From NCBI GenBank assembly GCA_037074765.1, contig JBAMDO010000412.1, positions 1 to 24,370 of the forward strand: DNA of 24,370 nt, read 5' to 3'. Positions 1 to 10,647 of this stretch are shown in pieces. Both the position numbers and the translations under genes were made by a program. Position 1 is the first letter of the stretch; each line of letters begins with the position of its first letter. The DNA comes from Mansonella perstans (Eukaryota; Nematoda; Chromadorea; Rhabditida; Onchocercidae). The notes beneath the pieces are model-generated. The model was not told where the DNA came from and made no database searches. It saw nothing but the letters and a program-made list of their open reading frames with translations.

Positions 1-817
1 ATGAAATTAGCCGTAATTTCATATTAACAATATTTCAAAGCTATCATTTCATTGAAAAAAAAAAAAAAAAAAAAAAAACATTCTTCAATAAATATTAAAA
101 AATCAATGCGAAAATGTTCAAATAAAAGTTATATGAAATATAATATTTAATTCAATATGCTTGCCACTGTGGACCTTTATGCCGATGATACATATCTATT
201 ATATTAATATAAAGAATCAAATTGCAGTTGCCATTTTATCATTTTTTTTTTTTTTTTTTAAACAGATGACTAAGCTTATAAACTTTCTTTCTCTCTCTCT
301 GTATAAATATACAAAAAAATATTTTAAATGAAAAATCACTGCAATTAAATGCTTTTATTAAGAGAACAAACATAATTCTCTTAAAAATTGTCAATAGCAA
401 TGATCTATTATATTTTTATAATAATTTTAATAATTGAAATATTTAAAAATTTTTGCAATATAGCAATATATAAAATTTAATCCATATAAAATCAACAAAT
501 TATATTCACTTTAAATTAGCATAATCAAGAGAGAAAAAAAAAGTAATAGTTTTTGTTCATTAACAATTTCACTTCTAGTTCTCAACTTTTGTATCATTAT
601 TTTCTATTCTACAAAAGCAATTTGTAAGCCTCAATTAGTACAATCTCTTTAATCTGCAAAATGAACTCTAACTAATTGACTGATATAAATTGAAAATGGA
701 ATATTTTTGAAAAATAATTCCAAAGTCATCTATATTTATCACATTGTTTATATTTAATGGGTAAAAAAAAATAATAAACAAATTTTGAAAAAGTGAAATA
801 AATTTATAATTTATTGT

Positions 818-956
818 ATAGTATAACTAAACAGTAGTAGGAGAGGAATGAAAATGATAATGATGACGATGCACAACGTATATAGAAACTGTCATTCAAT
901 TCTTCTATCAAATTGTCTATCTCTCCTACTATGGAATCATTTCTCTGTTATACTAT
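818..956. repeat. Large inverted repeat (two perfect arm pairs)
   Basis: Two nested perfect inverted pairs share one axis. ATAGTATAAC at 818-827 pairs with GTTATACTAT at 947-956, and TAGTAGGAGAG at 835-845 pairs with CTCTCCTACTA at 921-931. The arm gaps are 7 and 15 nt and the inner loop is 75 nt. The loop adds a GAATGA/TCATTC pairing near its borders. It could be a fold-back element remnant or a structured transcript. Confidence 0.7.
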
Positions 957-1520
957 AACATGCAATTCATCTCCATTTCTATTTATTTCTATATCACTTA
1001 ATCACTGATACTGATACAACAACACTAAAAACTATTTTCTGTCACTATTCCTCATTGCCCTCCATGCTTTTCATCTTTTTGCTTATCGCAAATTTTTTTT
1101 GTTGACTCAATTTTCTCTTATCATACTACTCCAAATACTGGCCTCTTCTCTTGTTGTACAAAATAAAAATTTTGTAAAAATATTTTCAGTCTACCTATTC
1201 ATTATTTAGAACACTGATCTGATTGATGCTAACTGAAATACACAAATGGAACGAAATCAATTGAAATGACATAGATCGAAATACTGAGCAAACCCTATAC
1301 GGATAAGACTCATTCATCACACCTGTAAATAAGTTAGATAAATCAACAATCCTAAAGATACATTCGGCATATAACCCCATTTTGACCAGCATATAATAAA
1401 GCACCATGAAAGATATGTTCAGAAAAATTTGTGCAAATAAATTAAAGTTATAAAAAATACAGTAAAAGAAATAGGAAATTCATTTCATACTAAAAATATA
1501 CTTGTCAAATACATGCAAAA

Positions 1521-1560
1521 AAGAATTCACTAAAAAAATTATAAAAGAATTCACTAAAAA
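1521..1560. repeat. 24-bp tandem duplication
   Basis: The 16-mer AAGAATTCACTAAAAA occurs at 1521-1536 and again at 1545-1560, so a unit of 24 bp is duplicated. It lies about 200 bp beyond the CARMIL stop codon, possibly in its 3' UTR. No function is suggested. Confidence 0.7.
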
Positions 1561-1762
1561 GAATGATGTTCTTAATAGCACCGTTTCCTTATTATGCCAA
1601 TTTCCAGAATTATTCACAGCATTCAGGTCCAGAAACAATCGATTTAGTTATTTACATGATTAAAATTTAAAATTTTCAAAATAAAAATACTTGTAAATTC
1701 AAGATAAGTGTACAAATTTGCAGAAAGAAATGACGAGCAATAAGAAATTACTTAACAAATGT

Positions 1763-2266
1763 TTATGAACGACGACTACTAAATGGAGCATCAGTAGACG
1801 AAAACAATCGTGCCATATCAGCGACTGACTTACGACCTGATCTGCTGTCATCATCTACGCTACAGCTTACCGGACGAAACGCAACAATCTGATCGGGCTT
1901 GGGTGGCAAATTAGGAGGTACTAAAGGTGCACCAGCTTTGTTTCGTCTTGGTACAATGGGTGGTGCAATTCCTGCTGAAGTGTTGGTTGATGGTGATAAA
2001 GATGGAACCCATGGCTGGACTGCTGCAAAACTTGTATTTGTAAAATTCTCTTGGGAAGCAGGCAACATAGCGCAACTACGTGTGACAGTTGGTGAACCTG
2101 AGTGATATTCATCACTAATCGATAAATTGCTGGAATTAGCATCAAACTCTGACTCGCCAGGTGAACAAGTTATTGACTCATTAGCTGCAGTATCGTATAC
2201 CGCGGAATTTCTATCATTTTCGCTTCCACTATTACTCTGGTGAACTTCTTCCAAGAGTATCTGGGG
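1763..2266 (-). other. Proline-rich C-terminal tail of CARMIL (last exon)
   Basis: The last exon opens at a strong TATTTTCAG acceptor and encodes 167 residues ending in PFSSRRS. It is rich in serine and proline, with PxxP-type clusters such as PPNLPPKP and IVPRRNKAG that could bind SH3 domains. Near the end is [12 protein letters not shown], a basic amphipathic segment. I do not recognise a second, CARMIL-specific capping motif with confidence. The preceding donor is probably at 2371 (AAG before GTTGTC). Confidence 0.75.
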
Positions 2267-5200
2267 CTGAAAATAGAAGTCTTAGTTCAGTTCGATGTGA
2301 ATGCTGAATTTCGCTTCATTTGATACGGTTTAATTTTAGCAAACATTAATAAACTTTAACGGTCGACAACCTTGGTCCTTTTAAAATTTTTCATCGGCCT
2401 CGGACGGCATTTCGATAGATGATTCAAAGCAGAAGGCATAGGAGGAGCATCCAAATTCACTTTATCTCCCAATTCATCATTGGATAACTCCGAAATTACT
2501 GATTTCGGACGGTGTGACCTGAAATAATAAAAGTAACAATGATAAGTCACAAAAACAACATGCAACTTCAGATAAGAATCCTGGCATAGAAAATTTTTAC
2601 AAGGAAAATCAAGTCGTCGATGCGTTAACATGGCTCATATCTTACCTAACAGTGACTAGTTTAGTAGCATTTGATGCACTAATTCCCGGTGAACCATTAC
2701 TTCCATTTTGCAATCCAACCTCATCTTTTTCCATATTGTTGCGCTGCACACGGTAATCATTTACAATCCCTTGCACAGTTTCACTGATCAGTTTCCATCT
2801 TGTTTTACTGAAAAATGCTAAACGATTGAAGAAACAGGATTATCTAATGCAACTATTTCACATTCAACCATTTACAACCGCGGTTAGCGCCGGTTAAATT
2901 GATAGTGAAGCACATGTTCCGCATCATGAGACAGCTTATTCGAAGTTTCAAGAATGCCTTTCAACAGCTTCAAAAAAAGAGGTAAAACTTTTGTTTTGAA
3001 CAAAACAGAAACATTTATTTGTAATTACATGAAAATTAGTCAAGCAAATGCCAATATCAACTTACCATAGATAGCTAGTAATATTGTTCATTAAAGCTGC
3101 ACGAGCAAACGAATTGCGTTTTATGGTTAAAGCGCGCTCACCTAAACCTTCCTTTCCAGCTGCTTTTATAAGCGGATGTAAAACTTGCTGAAAAAATAAC
3201 GAACTTTTTCAATAGAAGAAATCATCCAGAAAACATACGAATAGTAAGAATACCAACGGTGACAAAGATTCAGGCAAAGTACAAACCTTAACATTGCTCA
3301 ACAGAACGTCATCTAAACGAGACATAACGCCATAAACTGCTTTTTCCAGTTCAATATCCAGTTGTTCAGATAAGTTTATTGCATTTAGCGACCGTTTCAA
3401 TTCTTCCAAGCCAGTTTTTGAATTCTCGCTATCACACAGTTCAATTTCCTGGAAATTACAAATAACCAGAAATTCAAGAATTGATTTAAAACATGAAGCT
3501 AATAGAAAAAAAGATTAAGTCACGCAATGTTCTACCTGTTTTGAAGCAATTACAGAACATATGTACTGCTTTTCAGACTGGCTACGTCCTGTACGATTTT
3601 TTTCTATACATGCTTCAATCTGAAATATTTGTAATTGTTTTCTAAAAATTTATGAAACCAGAATCCATGAAATTCTAATTCCAATGCATAAGTTAGAAAC
3701 TACAAAAACTCTAATTTTATGCATTTATTTCTTCATAAATTCGACATGATTTTATAGCAAATAATGTTATCAATAGTGTGAGAATAAATTTCAGCTTATA
3801 ATAAAGTGTACCTCAGTGAGTGCTGCCAGCGTTTTTACACGATCTGCTCGATTCAGCGATTCTGCCACATCAATTATAGGGAACGGAAGAGAGAGCAGTG
3901 TTGAGTTGCTAAAGACAAAATAAAAAGAACGACATGGCGTAAGATTAATCAAACGATGTAAACAAGACTTCTGTAGACATTGAAACTATTTTTTGTAATC
4001 TGCAGCAGCCAGGCAAAAACTTCGATAAACATATATACTCTAACATTTAAACAATCACTTTCACCTCACGACAAGAGGCACAATTGTTTGACAAGATCTG
4101 TTATCCCTGAACAAATTTCACTTACAGTATTAATGAATGTGCAATATCCACATATCCATCACCGGTGATTTGATTCTTATCAATAAGAACCGTTTTTAAG
4201 GAAGTATTAATTTGTAAAGCTTTCGCCAGAAGGCGAGCACCAAAATTGCCTATTTCATTACCTGAAATGGGATGGTAATGACTCCACCTGTTTTTAAAGT
4301 AATATAAAAAAAAGATATCTGTATCAAAATAAAATATTCGGAAAATTACCACTTATGTCAAGATAATGCAAGGAAGATGAAACACCAAGTGAATTTAACA
4401 GTATACTTAAATGTGATCCCAATCGACAATCCGCAATAGACAATTCGTTTAATCTCTAAAACAGAAGCTTTAAATTTGATTTGCTTAAACTCTCCTACCA
4501 TCACTTACTGAATTTTCCAGTGTATTTTTTATGTTGTCTTTTTCCTTCATAACAATTAATCAGTTGTGAATTTTCTACCCCATACAAATAATTCATTCAT
4601 CTTTTACAATCCATTTTTGCAACCGCTAATGTTTCTTATTACTAGATTTTTGATTTATTAGTAAAAACTTCTTCATCATTCATGAGTTATGTTTCTTCAT
4701 AAGCAATTAACCAAAATTATGAAAACTTCAATTTCTTATGCTATCTTATGAACTATTATGTTTAATTACTGACAAGAAAGTAACAAAATTAAGGGACTTT
4801 CATTCGTATTACATGAAATCATGCCGAAATTTACCGAGTCATCCTCGCCAACAAGTTTAACGATTTCCAAAAGAATGTTGGATACCATTGTGGTGTTCTT
4901 CGCACCTCGTTTACAGTTTGGAAAATTTACTCCACTCAAATCCAATTTGGTAAGATGACACATTTGTGAAGTTGCCAAAACCACCGGTAACAATTCCGAA
5001 TCCAAATTATTATCTTTCAGCGACAATGTACAAACATCCACTCCATTAAGGCACGTCTCCAGTACAGTCGCTGAACTCCTGTAATAATCTCATAAAAATG
5101 ATTCTTATTCGATTTGTTAAGTCGATACCAAGACGAATTTGTATGATTCGACTTTTCAGTAGTTATTCTTGCATTGATGAATGGTAGCCCGAATTAACGA

Positions 5201-8200
5201 TCCCATTAAAAAGATCACTTGGGGATATATATTTGAATTTTTTGCTGGAATCACGATGAACAATAAAACTTTCAACCAAAAAAAACTACTTCAAAAAATT
5301 ATGTGGGGTACCTCCAACAAAGTACGTGATATTCTTACCAGTAAAGAAATTGGTAACAACATGAGACATATACCGCGCTGCAAACTACACTACTTTTCAT
5401 CAAATGGAGAGAAACCTCCAATGAGTATCTGTACAATAATTGGTATAGCTTCAATTCCAATTATATATAGAAGTTTTGATTTTAACATCGAAATAATTAC
5501 ACTTACTTGTCACAAATACCGTTCAAAGATAGCGTGAATGGCTTCAGCTGCTCATTACTTGCAAGACCAAGAAGCAAAGCCTAAAATAATTTACTATAAT
5601 AACTAGAATAACATTTAAAAGAAAATAACTTCAAAAAACTACCAGTGCCGAAAAAAATGCTCCTATCCTATCAAATTCATAATCTTCTTTGCCCACTATC
5701 CTTTGCCACTACTAGTGATTAAAATGCGGTAGAATAGTCTAATAATTACCTTTAAAATATCAGAATTTAATGTAGTATTTGAAAAATCAAGCTCTTTCAG
5801 TGCTACGGCAGTAGAAAAATATTCCTTCATTTGTTGTGCACTTTCTTTACTACGGCGACCTGCTTGACAACCCGCTAATCTGGAATTAAATGGCAAAAGA
5901 TCCATGAAGTTTTATTCCTCAGATAAAACTCACAAAGAATGCACTAATATTAAGCAAGAGTGAAGCACAGAATATATTTGAAGAATGTTATAATCTGCTA
6001 GTAATGGTGCTAAGAAAGAATGAGCTCAGTAGCAGTGCAAAGAGGTCGTATTTATGGTTTATTTACTAGCAGCTTTACAAATAATATTATTATCAATAAC
6101 ATTAAAAAGACTAACGAACTTCAGTATTTCCAACTGTAAACCACCATAAATGAGCGAAGCCCACAACTTATCGATATTTATTCCAGTTCCAGAGAGATTC
6201 AAAACCCGAAGACTGACACATAATGATAGCAGTTGTAGTAAATCAGTTACATCCTGCATATTCCAATAATTAAAGGGGAAACCAAGCAGAATTTAAGAAT
6301 TAATTTCAACAGATTTTGTTAACCAATACTTTCAAGCATTCCACTTTGTAATATGCAGTTATCTGCAGTTACCAGCCGGTTAATCAATGGTAACTCCATA
6401 TCATATATCATTGAATTTTTTGCCATTTTTAATTCTATTCCCTCGTTAGGAATTTTTAAAAAGAAGTATTTCGGAAACATAATCACAAGATGGAAAAGTT
6501 TCTAACTAATTTATTATATTATATTGCATTTTATATGTTACTTACATCTTTCAAATTGTTTCCAGAAAAATCAAGCGCAGCCAAGAATTTGCAGTCAGGA
6601 ATTGTGCTTGCTCTGATCCCTTGCAAGATTCCATAGCATACCTGATTAATACTTTTCTCTGACATCGCACATTCGGAAAATGTTAATGATTGTAGTGATG
6701 TCAGTTTTGGTAGCAAACTTGATAAGGCAACAAAGCCTAGAACAAATTTATAACAATAGCACTGAACTATGGTCTGAAGCATAATTTGATAATGAATTTT
6801 TTTAAACAATCCAATCGAAAAAAATACATGCATAATGAAGTGCTGACCTTTCTTATCATCCAATACATTCTTGGAAAAATCCATCTCTTCCAAACAAGGT
6901 ATGTTACTTTGTAAAGCATTCGAAAACAAAGACATAAAATCTCTAAAAAATTTAGCAAAATGACAAAACCTCAAAATCCGTTTTTACTTGTACAGGCAAT
7001 AATGCCAAGCATTCATAAATTTGTTTTAAAGTATTTGAAAAACAGAAAGATAGTATCTGAATTTCTCAATCTTTACTCTATCACGAAAATATAGTTGGAG
7101 AAAGGCTGATATGAAGAATGAATATTTTTGGTTCGAATCCAATTTAATTTAAAAAATAAGTAGCTCACAAAAAAACAGAAAAAATTACTTTGGAAGAGCA
7201 CAGTTACGAAGAATAAGTACTTTTAGAGAACGCGAATTACGAACAATTGATAAGATAATATCCACAAGATCTGAACCTAATTTGACATCATCAATGCATA
7301 GACCCGTAAAATAGCAGGAATACTGGCACACAGCTACGATAGGTAACAAATCTCTGAAAACATAATATTTTAACCAAATCTATTCATAAAAGTTTTTTAA
7401 AAACTCTTAAAAAGAAAAGATATTCAGAACCACTCATTCTCGCTCGGTAAATCAATCCTAATTTAATAAATAGGTGAAATCACCGAAAACTTGGCTTTCA
7501 TATATTAAAACGATTACTTCAAAAATTTTAACTTGGATGAAAACATAAATAAAATGAAAATCACCTTGGAAGCAAATGGGTGAAGTCATCTAATCTTAAA
7601 ATATGAATTCCATGAGTTGCATATATTTTCTCTATATCCTGGAAAAAGGATTGAATATTTTCTTTATGTTAAAAAATATGAGTTAGATAAGCGGAAAAAA
7701 AAACGGATATATGAGGAAAAATCTTACCCAAACAACTTCATCACGGAATGGTTGATCGTAATAATCACAAACAGCAGCGTAAGATCTGCGAAAATTATGA
7801 CATGGTAGATATGGCCGGCTGCTGGGCAAAAACCAAAATTCATCATATAAATCAACAGGGTTTATTTCCAACAAATTCCTGCAAATATATTACAAATGTT
7901 AACATATAAATCAAAATGATATACTACTGGTAATGATAAACAACACCAAACTCGTCCTTCCTTTCTTTTAAATAGTGTGAAATTCATGACGGATCTTTGG
8001 CAGATTTATAACTTTGCCTACCTCAGATTTTGGGTAATATCCGGAAAGTAATGCTTGAGAGAGGAAAGAACAGAAATAGCAATATTTTTGGAACCATTTT
8101 CTAAACGAATAAAGATGCGTCTTTTGCCCAGAAAACTTTCATCGAGAACAAAACACACCTAAAAAAATTATTTCGAGAAAAACCATTGATGTTAAGGATG

Positions 8201-9158
8201 AAAACGACCAACAACTTAATAAACAACTGTTTTTGGAAGCAAGAGATAAATGATTATTGTATTTGTGCGCAATAACTGTAAGAAAATCTCCACAGTTAAG
8301 CAATAACTAAAAAAACCTATACTCTATAACAATTTTGATATTCTGAAATATGACTTGAATCTGATACTCATCAATCATCATAACTGGATTTATTATTTCA
8401 GTATAAACAATATATCTGAATCTGAATATATGATGGATTTTTTCTAGAATTTCGTTGAGTGATTATTCGCTGTTTCAAGAATGATTAGCTTTTCCAAGAT
8501 AATGATTAGCTGCTTAATTTGGATCAAAAATAATTATAAAGAGTTACTTCATTATCGCTAATGATTTGAATAACACGTATTGCTAGAACATGGAAAGTTC
8601 GGTCAATCTTCAACGAAGATGGTGTTTTTCCATGTAATATGAAAACCCGAAATTTCGACAATGCAAAGATTCGATTCTCAAATTTGTCTGTTTTCGTACC
8701 ATATTCTATGCTACATACCAGTCGATAATCCCAGAACTTTGATCCAAATATGGAATTACATTTCTCTATAATAATATAAAATATGGCCCAGTTGATCCAG
8801 GCAATTGGTACACCTGTCCATGAAATTTCTGCGCCTATTTTTTAACTCATTCTGGTATTTCTCGAATCAAAAGAAATAGTACGCAAAAACTCAAAAACTG
8901 TTCATCTAATAGTTCTATTAATTACCATTAATCTTTTACATGCAAAATTACATGCAGAGTTGGAAGTATTGCAAAGTGTGGAGGGAAATTCAGCAGAAAA
9001 TAGCTATTGGTAATAATATTGAAATTTCTGCATTTCCAATTTTATGACAGAAATTTTTAAACATGAAATCATTCCTCTTCCTTTTAAACTAAATAAAAAT
9101 ACGTGATACCTTGAACATAGCTACATAATTCGGCGTGCACACTTCGTGATAATGACAT
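1763..9158 (-). CDS. CARMIL-family protein (capping protein, Arp2/3 and myosin-I linker), 22 exons
   Basis: CARMIL proteins bind actin capping protein at membranes and weaken its hold on barbed ends. Exons, 5' to 3': 9158-9110, 8687-8548, 8158-8022, 7878-7728, 7638-7565, 7353-7189, 6942-6848, 6736-6546, 6253-6120, 5879-5750, 5580-5507, 5078-4835, 4455-4350, 4261-4126, 3908-3812, 3619-3536, 3448-3287, 3187-3066, 2967-2891, 2807-2646, 2518-2371, 2266-1763. The sum is about 1,060 codons, shorter than vertebrate CARMILs (about 1,400). Residues 17-110 resemble the PH domain ([19 protein letters not shown]). Residues 160-640 are leucine-rich repeats ([36 protein letters not shown]). Residues 650-800 are helical, 874-889 carry the CPI motif, and the tail is proline-rich. 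Phases agree at all but one junction (3066/2967). The 2891 donor is non-canonical, and the 6120 and 2371 donors are weak. Residues equivalent to the first PH strand are not found, so exon 1 is tentative. Introns over 300 nt show nothing clear apart from a plus-strand ORF at 5181-5537. Confidence 0.93.
2380..2427 (-). other. Capping protein interaction (CPI) motif of CARMIL
   Basis: The peptide [16 protein letters not shown] (about residues 874-889) fits the CPI pattern LxHxTxxRPK, with serine in place of threonine and arginine in place of the last lysine, followed by a basic stretch. In the family this motif wraps around the capping protein heterodimer and lowers its affinity for barbed ends. 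It is the best evidence that this LRR protein is a functional CARMIL and not a generic LRR protein. Confidence 0.82.
4126..7638 (-). other. CARMIL leucine-rich repeat domain (region within the gene)
   Basis: The exons between 7638 and 4126 encode successive RNH1-type repeats with the LxxLxLS pattern. Clear examples are LEILKLAGCQAG across the 6120/5879 junction, [12 protein letters not shown] at 5750-5879, [15 protein letters not shown] in 4835-5078 and [12 protein letters not shown] across 4350/4261. The order and spacing follow vertebrate CARMIL repeats as I remember them, with no repeat obviously missing. In the family this solenoid sits next to the PH domain and a helical dimerisation region. 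Confidence 0.88.
5181..5537 (+). CDS. Unassigned ORF inside a CARMIL intron (low confidence)
   Basis: A 118-codon frame runs on the plus strand from ATG at 5181, antisense to a CARMIL intron (5081-5506) and into the next exon. I do not recognise the protein. It is rich in Lys, Ile and Asn, with one hydrophobic stretch near residues 83-95 ([13 protein letters not shown]). No promoter or partner exon is visible. A frame this long is uncommon at this AT content but can occur by chance. The CARMIL repeats on either side join without loss, so the intron hides no missing CARMIL exon. Confidence 0.15.
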   Translation: MVARINDPIKKITWGYIFEFFAGITMNNKTFNQKKLLQKIMWGTSNKVRDILTSKEIGNNMRHIPRCKLHYFSSNGEKPPMSICTIIGIASIPIIYRSFDFNIEIITLTCHKYRSKIA

Positions 9159-9179
9159 GTCTCAGATGATTTCTACTCT

Positions 9180-9221
9180 TTATACACCCATCTGCTTCAT
9201 ACCAATACTTAAACCTACAAC
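9180..9221 (-). promoter_or_regulatory. Inferred CARMIL leader: splice acceptor and short upstream ORF
   Basis: On the minus strand CCATTTTCAG ends at 9222, 63 nt before the inferred start codon at 9158-9156. This fits a spliced-leader acceptor or the end of a 5' UTR intron. The leader holds a seven-codon upstream ORF including its stop (ATG at 9200-9198, TAA at 9182-9180). An in-frame TGA just upstream of the 9158 ATG blocks any extension in this exon. Confidence 0.5.
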
Positions 9222-10585
9222 CTGAAAATGGTATTCACCGAGAATTTGTAGAACTATATATGAACACTTATGAAAAATATATGATATGCAAAAAAATTTA
9301 ATCGATAATGGTTCCAAATTAACAAATTTTTTTTTGCATCTACAACATTGGTCATATTCATTTCACTGAAATTGAAGAACTGATGTACGACTATTCCGAC
9401 ATTTGTATAAAGAAGCGTACGACAGAAGGAACACGTTAAAATGTATTACAACAACGTGATGACATGAATGTCTAAAGAATCACAAAAAAATGTAAATAAC
9501 ACATTTAACTTGATCAAATTATATGTCGTATGATCATTCGTTCGAACACGAAAGCTTGATAGTAAACTGATAGGATGCTGATTTCTCTAAACATTACAAC
9601 TAATAAGATGATATGATAAAATAAAATTATCAATTCATCTTGTTCTTTACGGATGCTAATCTCTCTAAACACTAAAACTGATAAGATGATATGATAAAAT
9701 GAAATTATCAATCCATCTTGTTGCTTACGGATGCTAATCTCTCTAAACATTACACCTGATAAGGTGATATGATAAAATGAAATTATCAATTCATCTTGTT
9801 TATTATGCTTCCATTTCTTTTTTTATTTTCATTGCATCTTACTTTGACTTTTTCTTGCTATTCTTACTTTCTATTACTCTCATTTTCTCTTTCCTCTACT
9901 TTTTTCATTTTTATTTTATCGATACTTTTTTGCTTTTAACTTCAAAGAATAACTTTTGGCAGTAAGTCAAAGTACACGTTGCAAGAGTTCGCAACGGAAC
10001 TGCAAATATTTCACAATTAATGTTTCACGTTTTACGTAATATTTCTATCCGTCAATTACAGATTATCCTTGCATTCACCTTTCTAATTTCCAAACACTAC
10101 CCCTCCACCCTCAGAACCAATTTATTCTCCCATTCACCTCGGATGTGTCATCGTGACAATATGGCTGTAGGATACGCCCAACGGTGACTGCTGCAGCGCA
10201 ATATTTATCGGGAATGAAGACAGAGTAATTCCTAAATTTTTTTCGTTCTCACGTTTTTTTTTCTAGTTAAGATTTGTTTGTAGTTTGTAATAGTCTTTAT
10301 CACCACAATCATACACGTTATTTCTATGTCTACCAAATATTTTAGACTGAGATTTCCCGGGAAATTTTCTTTTGTCTGGCTAGATTCTGTCTTTGATGAT
10401 GGTGTGAGATATTTTCATTGTATCTATGTAGATAGATTGTATTCAGATATTTTCCTTTTGCATTATATAGCATATTAGTTGAGATTGATTCATTTGCCAA
10501 CATACGTTTGCATTCACTTACGTAAGTTTTTGTTTAGCCCACGTACACACGTACATTTGATTGAATGTTGATGAATATATTTCAG
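9222..10585. other. Divergent intergenic region between CARMIL and VPS25
   Basis: The two genes point away from each other, so this 1.4 kb probably carries both promoters. It contains the 78-bp tandem repeat at 9573-9801, a T-rich block at about 9810-9950 and a GC-richer patch at about 10060-10220 that includes two CATTCACCT words. That patch is the most promoter-like part, but I recognise no specific factor site in it. The plus-strand open frame at 9777-9965 is just the T-rich block. Confidence 0.6.
9573..9801. repeat. 78-bp tandem repeat, three copies
   Basis: Copies start at GGATGCT on 9573, 9651 and 9729, giving a unit of exactly 78 bp with only a few differences per copy. Each unit contains an imperfect inverted repeat: AAGATGATATGATAA, a loop of about 7 nt, then TTATCAATTCATCTT. 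The arms are 15 nt with two mismatches, so each copy can fold into a hairpin. Since 78 is a multiple of three, a minus-strand frame stays open through all copies as a 26-residue repeat, which I take as a by-product. Confidence 0.9.
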
Positions 10586-10647
10586 TATGAAATTTGCTTG
10601 TTATGGTAGTATCGTATAGTGAAATTCGATGGCATTGAAAAGATAAA
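10581..10647 (+). promoter_or_regulatory. Inferred VPS25 leader with acceptor and two upstream ORFs
   Basis: ATATATTTCAG ending at 10585 looks like a nematode splice acceptor, either spliced-leader or 5' UTR. Two short ORFs follow: 10587-10619 (10 codons and stop) and 10629-10646 (5 codons and stop). The second ends one base before the VPS25 start at 10648. The 5' end of the real transcript cannot be seen here, so whether these ORFs are in the mRNA is inference. Confidence 0.4.

Larger units (their letters stand above)
1..1762. other. AT-rich 3' flank of the CARMIL gene, no gene seen
   Basis: This stretch lies downstream of the minus-strand CARMIL stop codon and is dominated by A/T runs, including a poly-A run at about 55-78, a poly-T run at 243-259 and a short CT run near 288-300. 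I find no open frame that looks coding. The frame at 1195-1407 on the minus strand is short and of low complexity. No clear minus-strand AATAAA (TTTATT on the plus strand) lies close behind the stop at 1763, so the mRNA 3' end is not placed. The notable structures are the inverted repeat at 818-956 and a 24-bp duplication at 1521-1560. Confidence 0.6.

Noticed and set aside
1899..2145. ORFs overlapping the last CARMIL exon in other frames
   Set aside because: They are shadows of the proline-rich coding exon, with no independent signals.
7130..7140. Perfect tRNA B-box (GGTTCGAATCC) within a CARMIL intron
   Set aside because: The T-arm can almost form, but no A-box, anticodon arm or pairing acceptor stem lies at tRNA spacing upstream.
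9514..9789. Minus-strand ORF with a 26-residue repeat
   Set aside because: It is the translation of the 78-bp minisatellite. The unit length happens to be a multiple of three and there is no coding-like composition.
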